A DNA stretch of 64,000 nt from Nitrobium sp046350935 (lineage in GTDB: Bacteria > Nitrospirota > Thermodesulfovibrionia > Thermodesulfovibrionales > Dissulfurispiraceae), in contig JAXLZK010000010.1 of the NCBI GenBank assembly GCA_046350935.1, forward strand, positions 36,556 to 100,555, given 5' to 3'. The notes under the pieces are model-generated. The model did no database searches, had not been told where the DNA came from, and saw only the letters and a list, made by a program, of their open reading frames with translations. Shown here piece after piece: positions 51,561-59,815 of the stretch. The translations under genes were made by a program, and so were the position numbers. Numbering within the stretch: position 1 is the stretch's first letter; every line of letters starts with the position of its first letter.

Positions 51561-51947
51561 TTACACTCTCCTCCTTTTCGGCGGTCTGCAGCCATTGTGC
51601 GGCACGGGAGTAACGTCCTTTATCAGCGTGATTTCGAGCCCGGCAGCCTGCAGCGCACGGATCGCCGTCTCTCTGCCTGCGCCGGGGCCCTTCACGTAGA
51701 CGTCCACGTGCTTGAGGCCGGTTTCCATCGCTTTCTTCGCTGCTGTCTCGGACGCTATCTGCGCTGCAAAGGGGGTGCCTTTTCGGGAGCCCTTGAAGCC
51801 GAGGCTTCCCGCGCTGGACCAGGCGATCACATTGCCGCCCTGGTCGGTAATGGTGATGATTGTATTGTTAAACGTGGTCTGTATGTGGGCAGTACCACTC
51901 AGGATGTGCTTCTTGATCTTCTTACCGCTTCTTTTCTTCTGAGCCAT
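51561..51947 (-). CDS. rpsK: 30S ribosomal protein S11
   Basis: 128 residues: HIQTTFNNTIITITDQGGNVIAWSSAG, GFKGSRKGTPFAAQ, VYVKGPGAGRETAIRALQAAGL, TPVPHNGCRPPKRRRV. Platform protein of the 30S subunit, 16 bp after rpsM. Confidence 0.97.
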   Translation of the reverse strand: MAQKKRSGKKIKKHILSGTAHIQTTFNNTIITITDQGGNVIAWSSAGSLGFKGSRKGTPFAAQIASETAAKKAMETGLKHVDVYVKGPGAGRETAIRALQAAGLEITLIKDVTPVPHNGCRPPKRRRV

Positions 51948-51963
51948 TCCCTGTTACTCCTCC

Positions 51964-52329
51964 TTACTTTTTCTTCGTTACAAGCTTCCGTGGTCCTCTG
52001 CGCGTCCTCGCATTTGTCTTCGTCCTCTGGCCCCGAGCAGGCAAATGGGAAACATGGCGGGAGCCGCGGTAACTCCCTATCTCGACGAGCCGTTTTACGT
52101 TGACGGAAATTTCTCTCCTGAGGTCACCCTCGACCTTGTACTCCTTTTCGATAAGGCTCCTTATCTTGACAATGTCCTCGTCGGTAAGATTCTTCACGCG
52201 CACATCCGGGTTTACCTTGACCTCCTGCAGAATCTTGTTCGACAACGGCCTGCCGATACCGAAAATGCGGGTCAGCCCAATTTCCACTCTCTCGTTCTTC
52301 GGCAGATCAACGCCAGCAATTCTTGCCAT
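51964..52329 (-). CDS. rpsM: 30S ribosomal protein S13
   Basis: 121 residues: MARIAGVDLPKNERVEIGLT, IFGIGRPLSNKIL, RGSRHVSHLPARGQRTKTNARTRRG. The head-bridge motif reads GSRHVSHLPARGQ, slightly unlike the common GxRHRRGLPVRGQ. It follows rpmJ by 51 bp. Confidence 0.96.
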   Translation of the reverse strand: MARIAGVDLPKNERVEIGLTRIFGIGRPLSNKILQEVKVNPDVRVKNLTDEDIVKIRSLIEKEYKVEGDLRREISVNVKRLVEIGSYRGSRHVSHLPARGQRTKTNARTRRGPRKLVTKKK

Positions 52330-52380
52330 ACTGTGCTCCTTTTATTGTAGAAATGTGCATAATCCGGGTGGCGGGCATCC

Positions 52381-52494
52381 TTATCCCTGCCTCTGTTTAT
52401 GACGGGGATTTTCGCAAAGAATGCGGATAACGCCCTTTCTCTTGACAACCTTGCACTTTGAACATATCTGCTTTACGGAAGGCCTTACCTTCAT
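52381..52494 (-). CDS. rpmJ: 50S ribosomal protein L36
   Basis: 37 residues: MKVRPSVKQICSKCKVVKRK, then GVIRILCENPRHKQRQG, with the CxxC...C...H zinc ribbon (C+ form). It is below usual length cut-offs but is an exact family match between infA and rpsM. Confidence 0.96.
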   Translation of the reverse strand: MKVRPSVKQICSKCKVVKRKGVIRILCENPRHKQRQG

Positions 52495-52530
52495 CTCTAC
52501 TCCTCCTCTTAAAAGTACGAAGCAAGAAAT

Positions 52531-52597
52531 GAGAGGCAGGAAGTAAAAACTGAAAATCAGTTTCCAATCCTTACTTCCTACTTCTTACTTCTTACTT
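52531..52597. repeat. Short nested inverted and direct repeats between infA and rpmJ
   Basis: GGAAGTAA (52539-52546) pairs with TTACTTCC (52571-52578) and encloses a second hairpin AAACTGA-AAA-TCAGTTT (52547-52563). CTTACTTC-type 7-8-mers follow in tandem. It fills most of the 97-bp spacer. Confidence 0.6.
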
Positions 52598-52810
52598 GAA
52601 TCTGTAGGTAATGCGCCCCTTGGTAAGGTCGTAGGGGGAAAGCTCCACTGTCACCTTATCGCCGGGTAAAATCTTGATGAAATGCATTCTCATCTTGCCG
52701 GATACATACGCGAGAATAACCTGTCCGTTCTCAAGCTCAACCCTGAACATGGCATTCGGCAAGGTTTCGATAATCGTCCCTTGGACTTCGATATTTTCTT
52801 CTTTCGCCAT
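52592..52810 (-). CDS. infA: Translation initiation factor IF-1
   Basis: 72 residues, an OB-fold: MAKEENIEVQGTIIETLPNA, FRVELENGQVILAYVSGKMR, KVTVELSPYDLTKGRITYRFK. Normal length. It lies 26 bp after map. Confidence 0.97.
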   Translation of the reverse strand: MAKEENIEVQGTIIETLPNAMFRVELENGQVILAYVSGKMRMHFIKILPGDKVTVELSPYDLTKGRITYRFK

Positions 52811-52836
52811 ATAAGCTTACAATTATACCTGTCTTT

Positions 52837-53586
52837 TCAAAGTTTAGTCAATATTCGGGGCCCGTTCTTCGTCAGCGCTATCGTATGCTCAAAATGCGCC
52901 GACCTGCGCCCGTCAGCGGTGACAGCCGTCCAGCCATCATCCAGTACATTCACTGCAAACGTTCCTGCATTTACCATCGGCTCAATCGCCAGAGTCATGC
53001 CCGCCTGAAGTCTCTGTCCCTGCCCCGGTCTCCCGAAATTAGGGATTTGCGGATCTTCGTGGAGATAGTGGCCGATCCCATGCCCCACGAAAGCCCTTAC
53101 CACAGAGAATCCGTTTGCCTCCACATGCTTCTGTATCGCGGCGGAGATATCGGAAACCCTGCCTCCCACCACCGCCGCCTTGATCCCGAGATAGAGGGCC
53201 TCTTCCGTAATCCGTATCAACCGAACTGTTTCGGCGTCGACCTCCCCTACCGGAAGGGTGATTGCTCCGTCCCCATAAAAGCCGTCCAGGATCACTCCCA
53301 GGTCGATGCTGATAAGATCTCCGCTCTTCAGCCGCACCGAAGGGGAGGGAATTCCATGGACTACCTGCTCATTGACCGAGGTGCAGGTGCTTGCAGGGTA
53401 TCCCCTGTACCCCTTGAAAGCCGGCACCGCATTCTGCTGACGGATTTTTTTTTCCGCAAAGAGATCAATGTCGGCGGTGGTCGTCCCTACCTTTACGAAA
53501 GATTTCAACTCCTGCAATACTTGTGCAACTATGCGACCGGCCGCCTCGATCTTGCCTATCTCTGTCTGCGACTTGATTATTACCAC
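52837..53586 (-). CDS. map: Methionine aminopeptidase, type I
   Basis: 249 residues; removes the initiator Met. The five metal ligands can be placed: SIDLGVILDGFYGDGAIT (two Asp), VGHGIGHYLHEDP (His), LAIEPMV (Glu), and the last Glu in HFEHTIAL. It begins MVIIKSQTEIGKI and lies 12 bp after secY. adk, usually between secY and map, is absent. Confidence 0.96.
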   Translation of the reverse strand: MVIIKSQTEIGKIEAAGRIVAQVLQELKSFVKVGTTTADIDLFAEKKIRQQNAVPAFKGYRGYPASTCTSVNEQVVHGIPSPSVRLKSGDLISIDLGVILDGFYGDGAITLPVGEVDAETVRLIRITEEALYLGIKAAVVGGRVSDISAAIQKHVEANGFSVVRAFVGHGIGHYLHEDPQIPNFGRPGQGQRLQAGMTLAIEPMVNAGTFAVNVLDDGWTAVTADGRRSAHFEHTIALTKNGPRILTKL

Positions 53587-53598
53587 AATAGTTCGTGC

Positions 53599-54906
53599 TC
53601 AGTCTCTTCGGCCCCTCAGCCTTCCCCTTTTCAAGAAGCCTTCATACGATCTTGTTATCAGGTGGGATTCGATCTGTGAAACAGTATCGAGCGCTACTCC
53701 GACCGCAATGAGAAGAGAAGTGCCTCCGAAGTAGAAGGGAACGTTGAATCGTTTAATCAATATTTCGGGCAGCACGCAAACGGTCGCAAGGTAAAGAGCT
53801 CCCACGAAGGTAAGCCGCGTAAGCACCCGGTAAATATACTCGGAAGTCTTTTGCCCCGGTCTGATCCCGGGGATGAAACCGCCATGCTTCTGAAGGTTCT
53901 CTGCAATGTCCACCGGATTAAAAATGACCGCGGTATAAAAGTAGCTGAAAAAGAATATCAACCCGATATACAGCACAGTGTAGAGCACCGTACCGGGCGA
54001 AAGCTGGCGGGCAATCGCCTGCACCCACGGGATGGCGATAAACCCCGCTACTGTCGCAGGGAACATAATGATGGAAGAGGCGAAAATCGGAGGGATAACC
54101 CCTGCAGTGTTCACCTTCAGCGGCAGATGGGTGCTCTGCCCGCCGAACACGCGCTTGCCGACAACCCTTTTTGCATACTGGACGGATATCTTCCGCTGCC
54201 CTCTTTCGATGAAGATAATGCCCCCTATTACTGCGATCATCATGACCATGAGAAACAGTACGAAGAAAATCGATAGCTCTCCCGCCCTCACCAGGCTCGT
54301 CGTACTCAGAACGGCATTGGGGAACCGCGCCACAATGCCCGCAAAAATTATCAAGGAGATTCCGTTGCCGATGCCCCTTTCGGTGATCTGCTCACCGAGC
54401 CACATGAGAAACGCAGTGCCGGAGGTGAGAGTGATCATGGTAAGAATCCTGAAGGGCCATCCGGGGTTTTGTATGAAGGCTCCGCCGGACATGCCTTCCA
54501 GGCCCACCGCTATACCGAATGACTGAATGGCGCCGATAATGACCGTTGCATAGCGCGTATAGCGTACGATCTTTTTCCTTCCCGCCTCCCCCTCCTTCGC
54601 AATCCTCCCGAGGGCGGGAATGACGACGGTAAGAAGCTGAAAGATAATGGAAGCGCTGATGTACGGCATGATGCCCAACGCGAAAATGGTGACCCGGGAC
54701 AGAGCCCCTCCCGAAAACATATCGAAAAAACCCATCATCGCCCCGCCCTTCTCGACGAGGAACTTGCTCAGGGCCTCACTGTTGATTCCAGGAGTGGGAA
54801 TATGGGCGCCGATCCGGTAGACGGCGAGCATGCCGAGCGTGAAAAAAACCCGGTTCTTCAGTTCGGGGATCTTTATTATATTCTGCAGACTCGAAAGCAG
54901 GCCCAA
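53599..54906 (-). CDS. secY: Protein translocase subunit SecY
   Basis: 435 residues with ten membrane helices; channel of the Sec translocon. The plug region and loops are typical: GINSEALSKFL, FDMFSGGALSRVTIFALGIMPYISASII, GEQITERGIGNGISLIIF, ERGQRKISVQYAKRVVG and STHLPLKVNTAGVIPPIFASSI. It lies two bases after rplO. Intact. Confidence 0.97.
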   Translation of the reverse strand: MGLLSSLQNIIKIPELKNRVFFTLGMLAVYRIGAHIPTPGINSEALSKFLVEKGGAMMGFFDMFSGGALSRVTIFALGIMPYISASIIFQLLTVVIPALGRIAKEGEAGRKKIVRYTRYATVIIGAIQSFGIAVGLEGMSGGAFIQNPGWPFRILTMITLTSGTAFLMWLGEQITERGIGNGISLIIFAGIVARFPNAVLSTTSLVRAGELSIFFVLFLMVMMIAVIGGIIFIERGQRKISVQYAKRVVGKRVFGGQSTHLPLKVNTAGVIPPIFASSIIMFPATVAGFIAIPWVQAIARQLSPGTVLYTVLYIGLIFFFSYFYTAVIFNPVDIAENLQKHGGFIPGIRPGQKTSEYIYRVLTRLTFVGALYLATVCVLPEILIKRFNVPFYFGGTSLLIAVGVALDTVSQIESHLITRSYEGFLKRGRLRGRRD

Positions 54907-54908
54907 TT

Positions 54909-55352
54909 TTACAGTACCTCTGCCTTACCGCCTGCAGCCTGTATCTTGGAAGCAGCAGAGGCGCTGAAGGCGTGCGCTTTAACGGTTATCGGTTTGGACA
55001 GCGTCCCTGCCCCCAGTATTTTGATACCGTCTTTCACATCCTTTATGACCTTCCTTTCGAGCAGAACCTCGGGAGTAACTACCCCCGCCTCGGCGATCTT
55101 CTCGAGCGTGGAAAGATTGATGATCGCATATTCCCGCTTGAAGGGGCTGTTCTTGAACCCCCTTTTGGGAAGACGGCGCTGCATCGGGGTCTGCCCTCCC
55201 TCGAATGCGGGCCCCTTGGTTCCGCCGGAACGGGCTTTCTGCCCCTTATGGCCCTTGGTGGCGGTCTTGCCGTGTCCGGACCCCATGCCGCGGCCGACAC
55301 GTTTTGCCTTTTTATTGCTCCCCTTGGCGGGGCCTAACGTATTTACGTTCAT
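54909..55352 (-). CDS. rplO: 50S ribosomal protein L15
   Basis: 147 residues: KRVGRGMGSGHGKTATKGHKGQKARSG is the L15 signature, then FEGGQTPMQRRLPKRGFKN. It lies three bases after rpsE; rpmD (L30), normally between them, is missing. Confidence 0.97.
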   Translation of the reverse strand: MNVNTLGPAKGSNKKAKRVGRGMGSGHGKTATKGHKGQKARSGGTKGPAFEGGQTPMQRRLPKRGFKNSPFKREYAIINLSTLEKIAEAGVVTPEVLLERKVIKDVKDGIKILGAGTLSKPITVKAHAFSASAASKIQAAGGKAEVL

Positions 55353-55355
55353 CGC

Positions 55356-55907
55356 TTACCCTTTGACCTCCTGCTCGCTCTCTTCCTCAACAACCGGCTC
55401 TTCCTCGGCCTTGCCTCTCAGCCTGAAAACCACCTCAGGGTCTTTCAACTTTCCGAGACCGTCCAAGGTCGCCTTCACGGTGTTAAAAGGATTATGGCTC
55501 CCGAGGGACTTGGCGACGATGTCGTGAATACCCGCCACCTCGAAAACAGCCCTGACAGCCCCTCCCGCAATCACGCCGGTGCCCTTGGGTGCCGGGTTCA
55601 TGACCACGGAATTGGAGCCGTACATCCCGATGATCTTGTGGGGTATGGTGCCGTCCTTCATGGCGAAGCGGACCAAACGCTTCTTTGCCTGTTCCACCGC
55701 CTTCCTGATCGCTTCCGGCACTTCGGACGCCTTGCCCTTTCCGATCCCGACGATGCCGTCACCGCTGCCGACGACCACAAGGGCGCTGAACGAGAACCTC
55801 CGCCCTCCTTTTACCACCTTCGCCACCCTGTTTATGTATACGACTTTGTCCTTCAGATTGAGTCCCTCAGAGTCGATTCTCTCCGTCTTCACCATGCCTC
55901 CTGTCAT
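55356..55907 (-). CDS. rpsE: 30S ribosomal protein S5
   Basis: 183 residues: LKDKVVYINRVAKVVKGGRR, FSALVVVGSGDGIVGIGKGKASEVPEAI, GGAVRAVFEVAGIHDIVAKSLGSHN. The C-terminus has an acidic extension (EEEPVVEEESEQEVKG) beyond the usual end. The start may be the ATG at 55895, which lies directly after AGGAGGC. Confidence 0.96.
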   Translation of the reverse strand: MTGGMVKTERIDSEGLNLKDKVVYINRVAKVVKGGRRFSFSALVVVGSGDGIVGIGKGKASEVPEAIRKAVEQAKKRLVRFAMKDGTIPHKIIGMYGSNSVVMNPAPKGTGVIAGGAVRAVFEVAGIHDIVAKSLGSHNPFNTVKATLDGLGKLKDPEVVFRLRGKAEEEPVVEEESEQEVKG

Positions 55908-55961
55908 GCATTATGGTTACTGCTTGACGCCCAGCTCATCAAACAGCAATGCCTCATTCCT

Positions 55962-56321
55962 TTAGAATTCAAGTCCGCCCTCACGCGCCCCTTCGGCAAG
56001 GGCTTTAATCCTCCCGTGATAGCGGTACCCGCCGCGATCGAACACCACCTTCTTCACCCCGGCTGTCGACGCTTTGGCAGCCAGCGTCAGGCCAACCTTC
56101 TTGGCCATCGCCGCGTTCCCCTTGTGGCTTTTTTCTTCCTGCACGCCCTTGTCCAGGGTGGAGGCCGCTATAACGGTATGACCTGCCGCGTCGTCGATAA
56201 TCTGGGCATAGATGTGATTGAGACTTCTATATACGCAGAGTCTCGGTCTTTCAGCAGTCCCGAAGACCTTCTTCCTGATCCTTTTGTGCCGCCTTTCTCT
56301 CGCCTGCTTTTTAGCGCTCAC
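55962..56321 (-). CDS. rplR: 50S ribosomal protein L18
   Basis: 119 residues; 5S rRNA binder. Motifs: RRHKRIRKKVFGTAERPRLCVYRS, HIYAQIIDDAAGHTVIAAST, VVFDRGGYRYHGRIKALAEGAREGGLEF. It follows rplF by 77 bp. Confidence 0.97.
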   Translation of the reverse strand: MSAKKQARERRHKRIRKKVFGTAERPRLCVYRSLNHIYAQIIDDAAGHTVIAASTLDKGVQEEKSHKGNAAMAKKVGLTLAAKASTAGVKKVVFDRGGYRYHGRIKALAEGAREGGLEF

Positions 56322-56398
56322 CCGCCATCCTCCGTTCTATCTTTTCTGATTCCGAACCCGGCAGCTCCCGGAAATCCGGAATCCCGCTCGTCCGTCCG

Positions 56399-56941
56399 TT
56401 ACTTCTTGCCCGTCTTGCCGGCTTTCAGCTTGATCTTCTCTCCGGCATAGCGTATCCCCTTGCCCTTATAGGCATCGGGCGCCCTCAGCTTCCGAATATT
56501 CGCAGAGACCTGTCCGAGGAGCTGCTTGTCGATTCCGCTCAGCGTGACTGTAGTCTGCTTTTCATCAACGGAAGCGGTGACGCCCTGGGGAAGCTGGAAC
56601 TCCACAGGGTGCGAATACCCGAGAGTAAAGGAGAGGGCGCTTCCCCTCACCTGCGCTCTGTATCCGATACCCTTTATCTCAAGAGTGCGGGTGTAGCCCT
56701 GCGAAACACCGGTCACCATGTTCGCCACCAGGCTCCGGGCCAGCCCGTGCAGAGATCTTCCCTCCTTCGTTTCTGAGCCCCTTTCCACCAGGAGCTTGCC
56801 GTCAGCCACCGTGATTCTCATCCCTTCCGGAAAGCTGTAGGAGAGCTCGCCCTTCGGGCCTTTTACCCGGAGGACGTCCTCTTTCACCTCGATAGTGATG
56901 CCCTGCGACAGTTCTATAGGTTTTTTGCCGATTCGTGACAT
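56399..56941 (-). CDS. rplF: 50S ribosomal protein L6
   Basis: 180 residues: MSRIGKKPIELSQGITIEVK, GPKGELSYSFPEGMRI, ANMVTGVSQGYTRTLEIKGIGYRAQ, PDAYKGKGIRYAGEKIKLKAGKTGKK. Normal. It follows rpsH by ten bases. Confidence 0.97.
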   Translation of the reverse strand: MSRIGKKPIELSQGITIEVKEDVLRVKGPKGELSYSFPEGMRITVADGKLLVERGSETKEGRSLHGLARSLVANMVTGVSQGYTRTLEIKGIGYRAQVRGSALSFTLGYSHPVEFQLPQGVTASVDEKQTTVTLSGIDKQLLGQVSANIRKLRAPDAYKGKGIRYAGEKIKLKAGKTGKK

Positions 56942-56951
56942 CTACCTCTCC

Positions 56952-57347
56952 TTACCAGATATAACATAACACTTCGCCGCCGACCCCTTCGCGCCGGCAT
57001 GCTTTGTCGCTCAACACGCCCTTCGATGTCGTCACAATAGCCACTCCGACACCGCCCATCACGGAAGGAACCTCCGTCTTCCCGGCATAGACCCTCCTGC
57101 CCGGCTTGCTGATCCTCTTCAAACCGGTGACGATCGGCCTGTTGTCCATTGTATATTTAAGGGTAACCCTCAGGACGCCCTGCTTTTTATCCTTGATTAT
57201 CTTGTAGGACTTGATAAAGCCTTCCTCTTTCAGAATCTTCGCTATCTCCACTTTCATCCGCGAGGCGGGAATATCCACCTTCTCCGCCTTTATCAGGAAG
57301 GCGTTTCTTATTCTGGTCAGCATATCGGCAATCGGATCCGTTAACAT
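56952..57347 (-). CDS. rpsH: 30S ribosomal protein S8
   Basis: 131 residues: DPIADMLTRIRNAFLIKAEKVDIPAS, ILKEEGFI, KRISKPGRRVYAG, GVAIVTTSKGVLSDKACRREGVGGEVLCYIW. It follows rpsZ by ten bases. The operator role of S8 (as in E. coli) was not seen. Confidence 0.97.
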   Translation of the reverse strand: MLTDPIADMLTRIRNAFLIKAEKVDIPASRMKVEIAKILKEEGFIKSYKIIKDKKQGVLRVTLKYTMDNRPIVTGLKRISKPGRRVYAGKTEVPSVMGGVGVAIVTTSKGVLSDKACRREGVGGEVLCYIW

Positions 57348-57357
57348 TACTCCACCC

Positions 57358-57546
57358 CTACCAGCTTGATTTCGTTACCCCAGGGATAAATCCCTTAAGG
57401 GCCAGAGACCTGAAGCATATCCTGCAAAGGCCGAACTTTCTCAAGTAGCCGCGCGGCCTTCCGCACACCTTGCATCTATTATAAGACCGCACCTTGAACT
57501 TCGGCTCCCTGTTGGCCTTCTCAATTAAGCATGTCTTCGCCACCAA
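57358..57546 (-). CDS. rpsZ: 30S ribosomal protein S14, zinc type
   Basis: 62 residues: KTCLIEKANREPKFKVRSYNRCKVCGRPRG, then KFGLCRICFRSLALKG, IPGVTKSSW. CxxC-CxxC makes it the zinc-binding short form. It follows rplE by nine bases. Confidence 0.97.
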   Translation of the reverse strand: MVAKTCLIEKANREPKFKVRSYNRCKVCGRPRGYLRKFGLCRICFRSLALKGFIPGVTKSSW

Positions 57547-57555
57547 AATCCTCCT

Positions 57556-58098
57556 TTACTTTCTGAACGGAATTCCTACCAGCCGCAGCAATTCCCTGCA
57601 TTCCTTGTCGGTCTTCGCCGTGCTGCACATCGCAATGTCAAGACCGTGCACCATTTCCACTTTATCGTAATCTATTTCGGGAAAGATAAACTGCTCCTTC
57701 AAGCCGAAGGAATAATTCCCCCGCCCGTCAAAGGACTTTGCGGAAAGCCCCCTGAAGTCCCTGATCCTCGGCAGCGCCACGCTGATGAGCCTGTCGAGAA
57801 ACTCGTACATCCTTTCCCCGCGGAGAGTCACTTTGCACCCGAGGGGAACTCCCTGTTTCAGCTTGAAGCCGGCTATCGCGCGCTTCGCTTTGGTGACGAG
57901 CGGCTTCTGGCCGGTAATAACGGCCAGCTCCTTCTCGGCGGCATCGAGCACCTTTATATTCTGCGTCGCCTCTCCGAGAGTGACATGCACAACGATCTTC
58001 GTCAGCTTCGGAACCTGCATGATGCTTGAATAGGAAAACTCCTTCATCAACGCAGGCACAATCTCCTTCGTATATCTATCCATCAGCCTCGGTGCCAT
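57556..58098 (-). CDS. rplE: 50S ribosomal protein L5
   Basis: 180 residues: RYTKEIVPALMKEFSYSSIMQVPKL, KRAIAGFKLKQGVPLGCKVTLRG, PRIRDFRGLS, YSFGLKEQFIFPEIDYD. 5S rRNA binder. It follows rplX by two bases. Confidence 0.97.
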   Translation of the reverse strand: MAPRLMDRYTKEIVPALMKEFSYSSIMQVPKLTKIVVHVTLGEATQNIKVLDAAEKELAVITGQKPLVTKAKRAIAGFKLKQGVPLGCKVTLRGERMYEFLDRLISVALPRIRDFRGLSAKSFDGRGNYSFGLKEQFIFPEIDYDKVEMVHGLDIAMCSTAKTDKECRELLRLVGIPFRK

Positions 58099-58100
58099 GG

Positions 58101-58430
58101 TTACTCGATGACCTCCTTACACTTCCTGCATGTCCGCGACTTCTTTCCGCCCTCAAGAACCGTGTTTCCGATCCGTGTAGGCTTGCCGCACTTCGGGCAG
58201 AGCAGCATGACGTTCGAGATATGGACGGGCGCCTCTTTTTCGATGATGCCGCCCTGTGTATACTTCTTATTCGGCTTCGTGTGCCTCTTGACTATATTAA
58301 TGCCTTCAATGACGACCTTCTCTCTCTCGGGGAGGACGGACAGTATTCTTCCCTTTTTCCCCTTGTTCTTGCCGGTGATGACGACCGCCGTATCTCCTTT
58401 TTTAACCCGTAAGCCCACTGTATCCTCCAC
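58101..58430 (-). CDS. rplX: 50S ribosomal protein L24 with a zinc ribbon
   Basis: 109 residues: LRVKKGDTAVVITGKNKGKKGRIL (KOW), HTKPNKKYTQGGIIEKEAPVHISNV, then LLCPKCGKPTRIG and SRTCRKCKEVIE, a CxxC-CxxC zinc ribbon present in many non-enterobacterial L24. The start could be the GTG four codons inside. It is separated from rplN by a 74-bp repeat-bearing spacer. Confidence 0.96.
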   Translation of the reverse strand: MEDTVGLRVKKGDTAVVITGKNKGKKGRILSVLPEREKVVIEGINIVKRHTKPNKKYTQGGIIEKEAPVHISNVMLLCPKCGKPTRIGNTVLEGGKKSRTCRKCKEVIE

Positions 58431-58439
58431 ACGTTTAGT

Positions 58440-58502
58440 TCATTGCTCATTGCTCATAGGTGTGAGCCGCTTCCATCAGCCATGAGCCATCAGCTATGAG
58501 CC
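58440..58502. repeat. Short GCTCAT/ATGAGC repeats between rplN and rplX
   Basis: GCTCATAG (58452-58459) pairs with CTATGAGC (58494-58501). Further copies of TGCTCAT and CATGAGC occur between. The same unit, AGCTATGAGCC, recurs in the rpsS-rplB spacer. Confidence 0.6.
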
Positions 58503-58504
58503 GA

Positions 58505-58873
58505 TTAAAGCACTTCAGGGGCAAGGGAAATAATCTTCATGAACTCCTTCCATCTCAATTCCCTCGCCACCGGCCCGAATATTCTGGTCCCGATAGGCTC
58601 TGATTGGTTATTCAACAGCACCACCGCATTCTGGTCGAACCGGATATAAGAGCCGTCGGGCCTCTTCGTCTCTTTTTTCGTCCTCACCACCACAGCCTTC
58701 GCAACGGCGCCTTTTTTGATATTCCCGTCGGGGATCGCTTCCTTTACGCTCACCACGACAATATCGCCAAGCCGTGCATATCTCCTGTTGGAGCCGCCCA
58801 TCACCCTTATACAGAGGACCTTTTTGGCTCCAGAGTTGTCTGCTACTTCAAGGATGCTCAGTGGCTGTATCAT
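58505..58873 (-). CDS. rplN: 50S ribosomal protein L14
   Basis: 122 residues: MIQPLSILEVADNSGAKKVL, RYARLGDIVVVSVKEAIP, GSYIRFDQNAVVLLNNQSEPIGTRIFGPVARELR. It follows rpsQ by two bases. Confidence 0.97.
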   Translation of the reverse strand: MIQPLSILEVADNSGAKKVLCIRVMGGSNRRYARLGDIVVVSVKEAIPDGNIKKGAVAKAVVVRTKKETKRPDGSYIRFDQNAVVLLNNQSEPIGTRIFGPVARELRWKEFMKIISLAPEVL

Positions 58874-58875
58874 CT

Positions 58876-59124
58876 CTATCTGCCCTCGCCTTCGACTATT
58901 TTAATAATCTGCCACCTTTTTTCCTTGCTCAGCGGCCTGCTCTCAATAATCTGGACCGTATCGCCGATCTTGCATTTATTCTCTTCGTCATGCGCCTTGA
59001 ATTTGGCGATCTTCTTGACCGTTTTCCGGTACAGCGGATGCTGATACGTCCTGGTCACCGCCACGACGGCGGTCTTGTCCATTTTGTCGCTTACCACTTT
59101 CCCTGTGTATACCTTCTTAGGCAT
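58876..59124 (-). CDS. rpsQ: 30S ribosomal protein S17
   Basis: 82 residues: KKVYTGKVVSDKMDKTAVVAV, HPLYRKTVKKIAKFKAHDEENKCKIGDTVQI. Normal OB-fold protein. The 70-bp spacer to rpmC holds only a GC-poor stretch. Confidence 0.97.
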   Translation of the reverse strand: MPKKVYTGKVVSDKMDKTAVVAVTRTYQHPLYRKTVKKIAKFKAHDEENKCKIGDTVQIIESRPLSKEKRWQIIKIVEGEGR

Positions 59125-59194
59125 TTTGTTTCCCTCTCCTTATTCTAAGCAGAAGGTGAGCAGGTAAAAAGCAAGGGGCATCCGCATGCTCCCT

Positions 59195-59398
59195 CTACTT
59201 TTTCTGTCCACTTCCCGTTTTTTCGGTCATTACTGTCAGCATGCGCGCGATGTCCTTCCGCACATCGCGAATTCTGCTGTTGCTCTGCAATTCCCCCTTC
59301 GCAAGCTGAAACCGCAAATTGAACAGTTCCTTCCTCAAATCGGTCTCTTTCTGCTTCAGCTCGTCTATGGAAAGCGCTCTCATATCGGAAGCTTTCAT
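59195..59398 (-). CDS. rpmC: 50S ribosomal protein L29
   Basis: 67 residues: MKASDMRALSIDELKQKETD, LRKELFNLRFQLAKGELQSN, IRDVRKDIARMLTVM. The ATG at 59398 overlaps the rplP stop by four bases; longer in-frame readings run into rplP and are not real. Confidence 0.96.
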   Translation of the reverse strand: MKASDMRALSIDELKQKETDLRKELFNLRFQLAKGELQSNSRIRDVRKDIARMLTVMTEKTGSGQKK

Positions 59399-59814
59399 GC
59401 TACCGCCTCCTCTCTCTTCACGAATTTTGTGGCGACGGGAAGCTTCCGCGTGGCAAAAGTAAAGGCCTCCTTTGCCACCTGCTCGCTGATGCCCGATACC
59501 TCGTAGAGTATTCTTCCCGGCTTCACCACCGCAACCCAATACTCCGGGTTGCCTTTGCCCTTCCCCATTCTCGTCTCCGCAGGCTTCTTGGTGATGGGCT
59601 TGTCGGGGAAAATCCGTATCCATACTTTAACGCCCTTCTTGGCATGTCTCGTAATGGCAACACGGGCCGCTTCAATCTGACGGCTGGTAATCCACCCGGG
59701 CTCAGTGGCTTTCAGTCCGAACTCGCCGAAGCTGATATCGGACCCACGGTAGGCCTTGCCGTTCATGTTGCCCTTCATCGTTTTTCTGAATTTGATCTTT
59801 TTCGGCGCTAACAT
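59395..59814 (-). CDS. rplP: 50S ribosomal protein L16
   Basis: 139 residues: MLAPKKIKFRKTMKGNMNGK, AYRGSDISFGEFGLKATEPGWITSRQIEAAR, PDKPITKKPAETRMGKGKGNPEYWVAVVKPG. It follows rpsC by one base. Confidence 0.97.
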   Translation of the reverse strand: MLAPKKIKFRKTMKGNMNGKAYRGSDISFGEFGLKATEPGWITSRQIEAARVAITRHAKKGVKVWIRIFPDKPITKKPAETRMGKGKGNPEYWVAVVKPGRILYEVSGISEQVAKEAFTFATRKLPVATKFVKREEAVA

Positions 59815-59815
59815 T

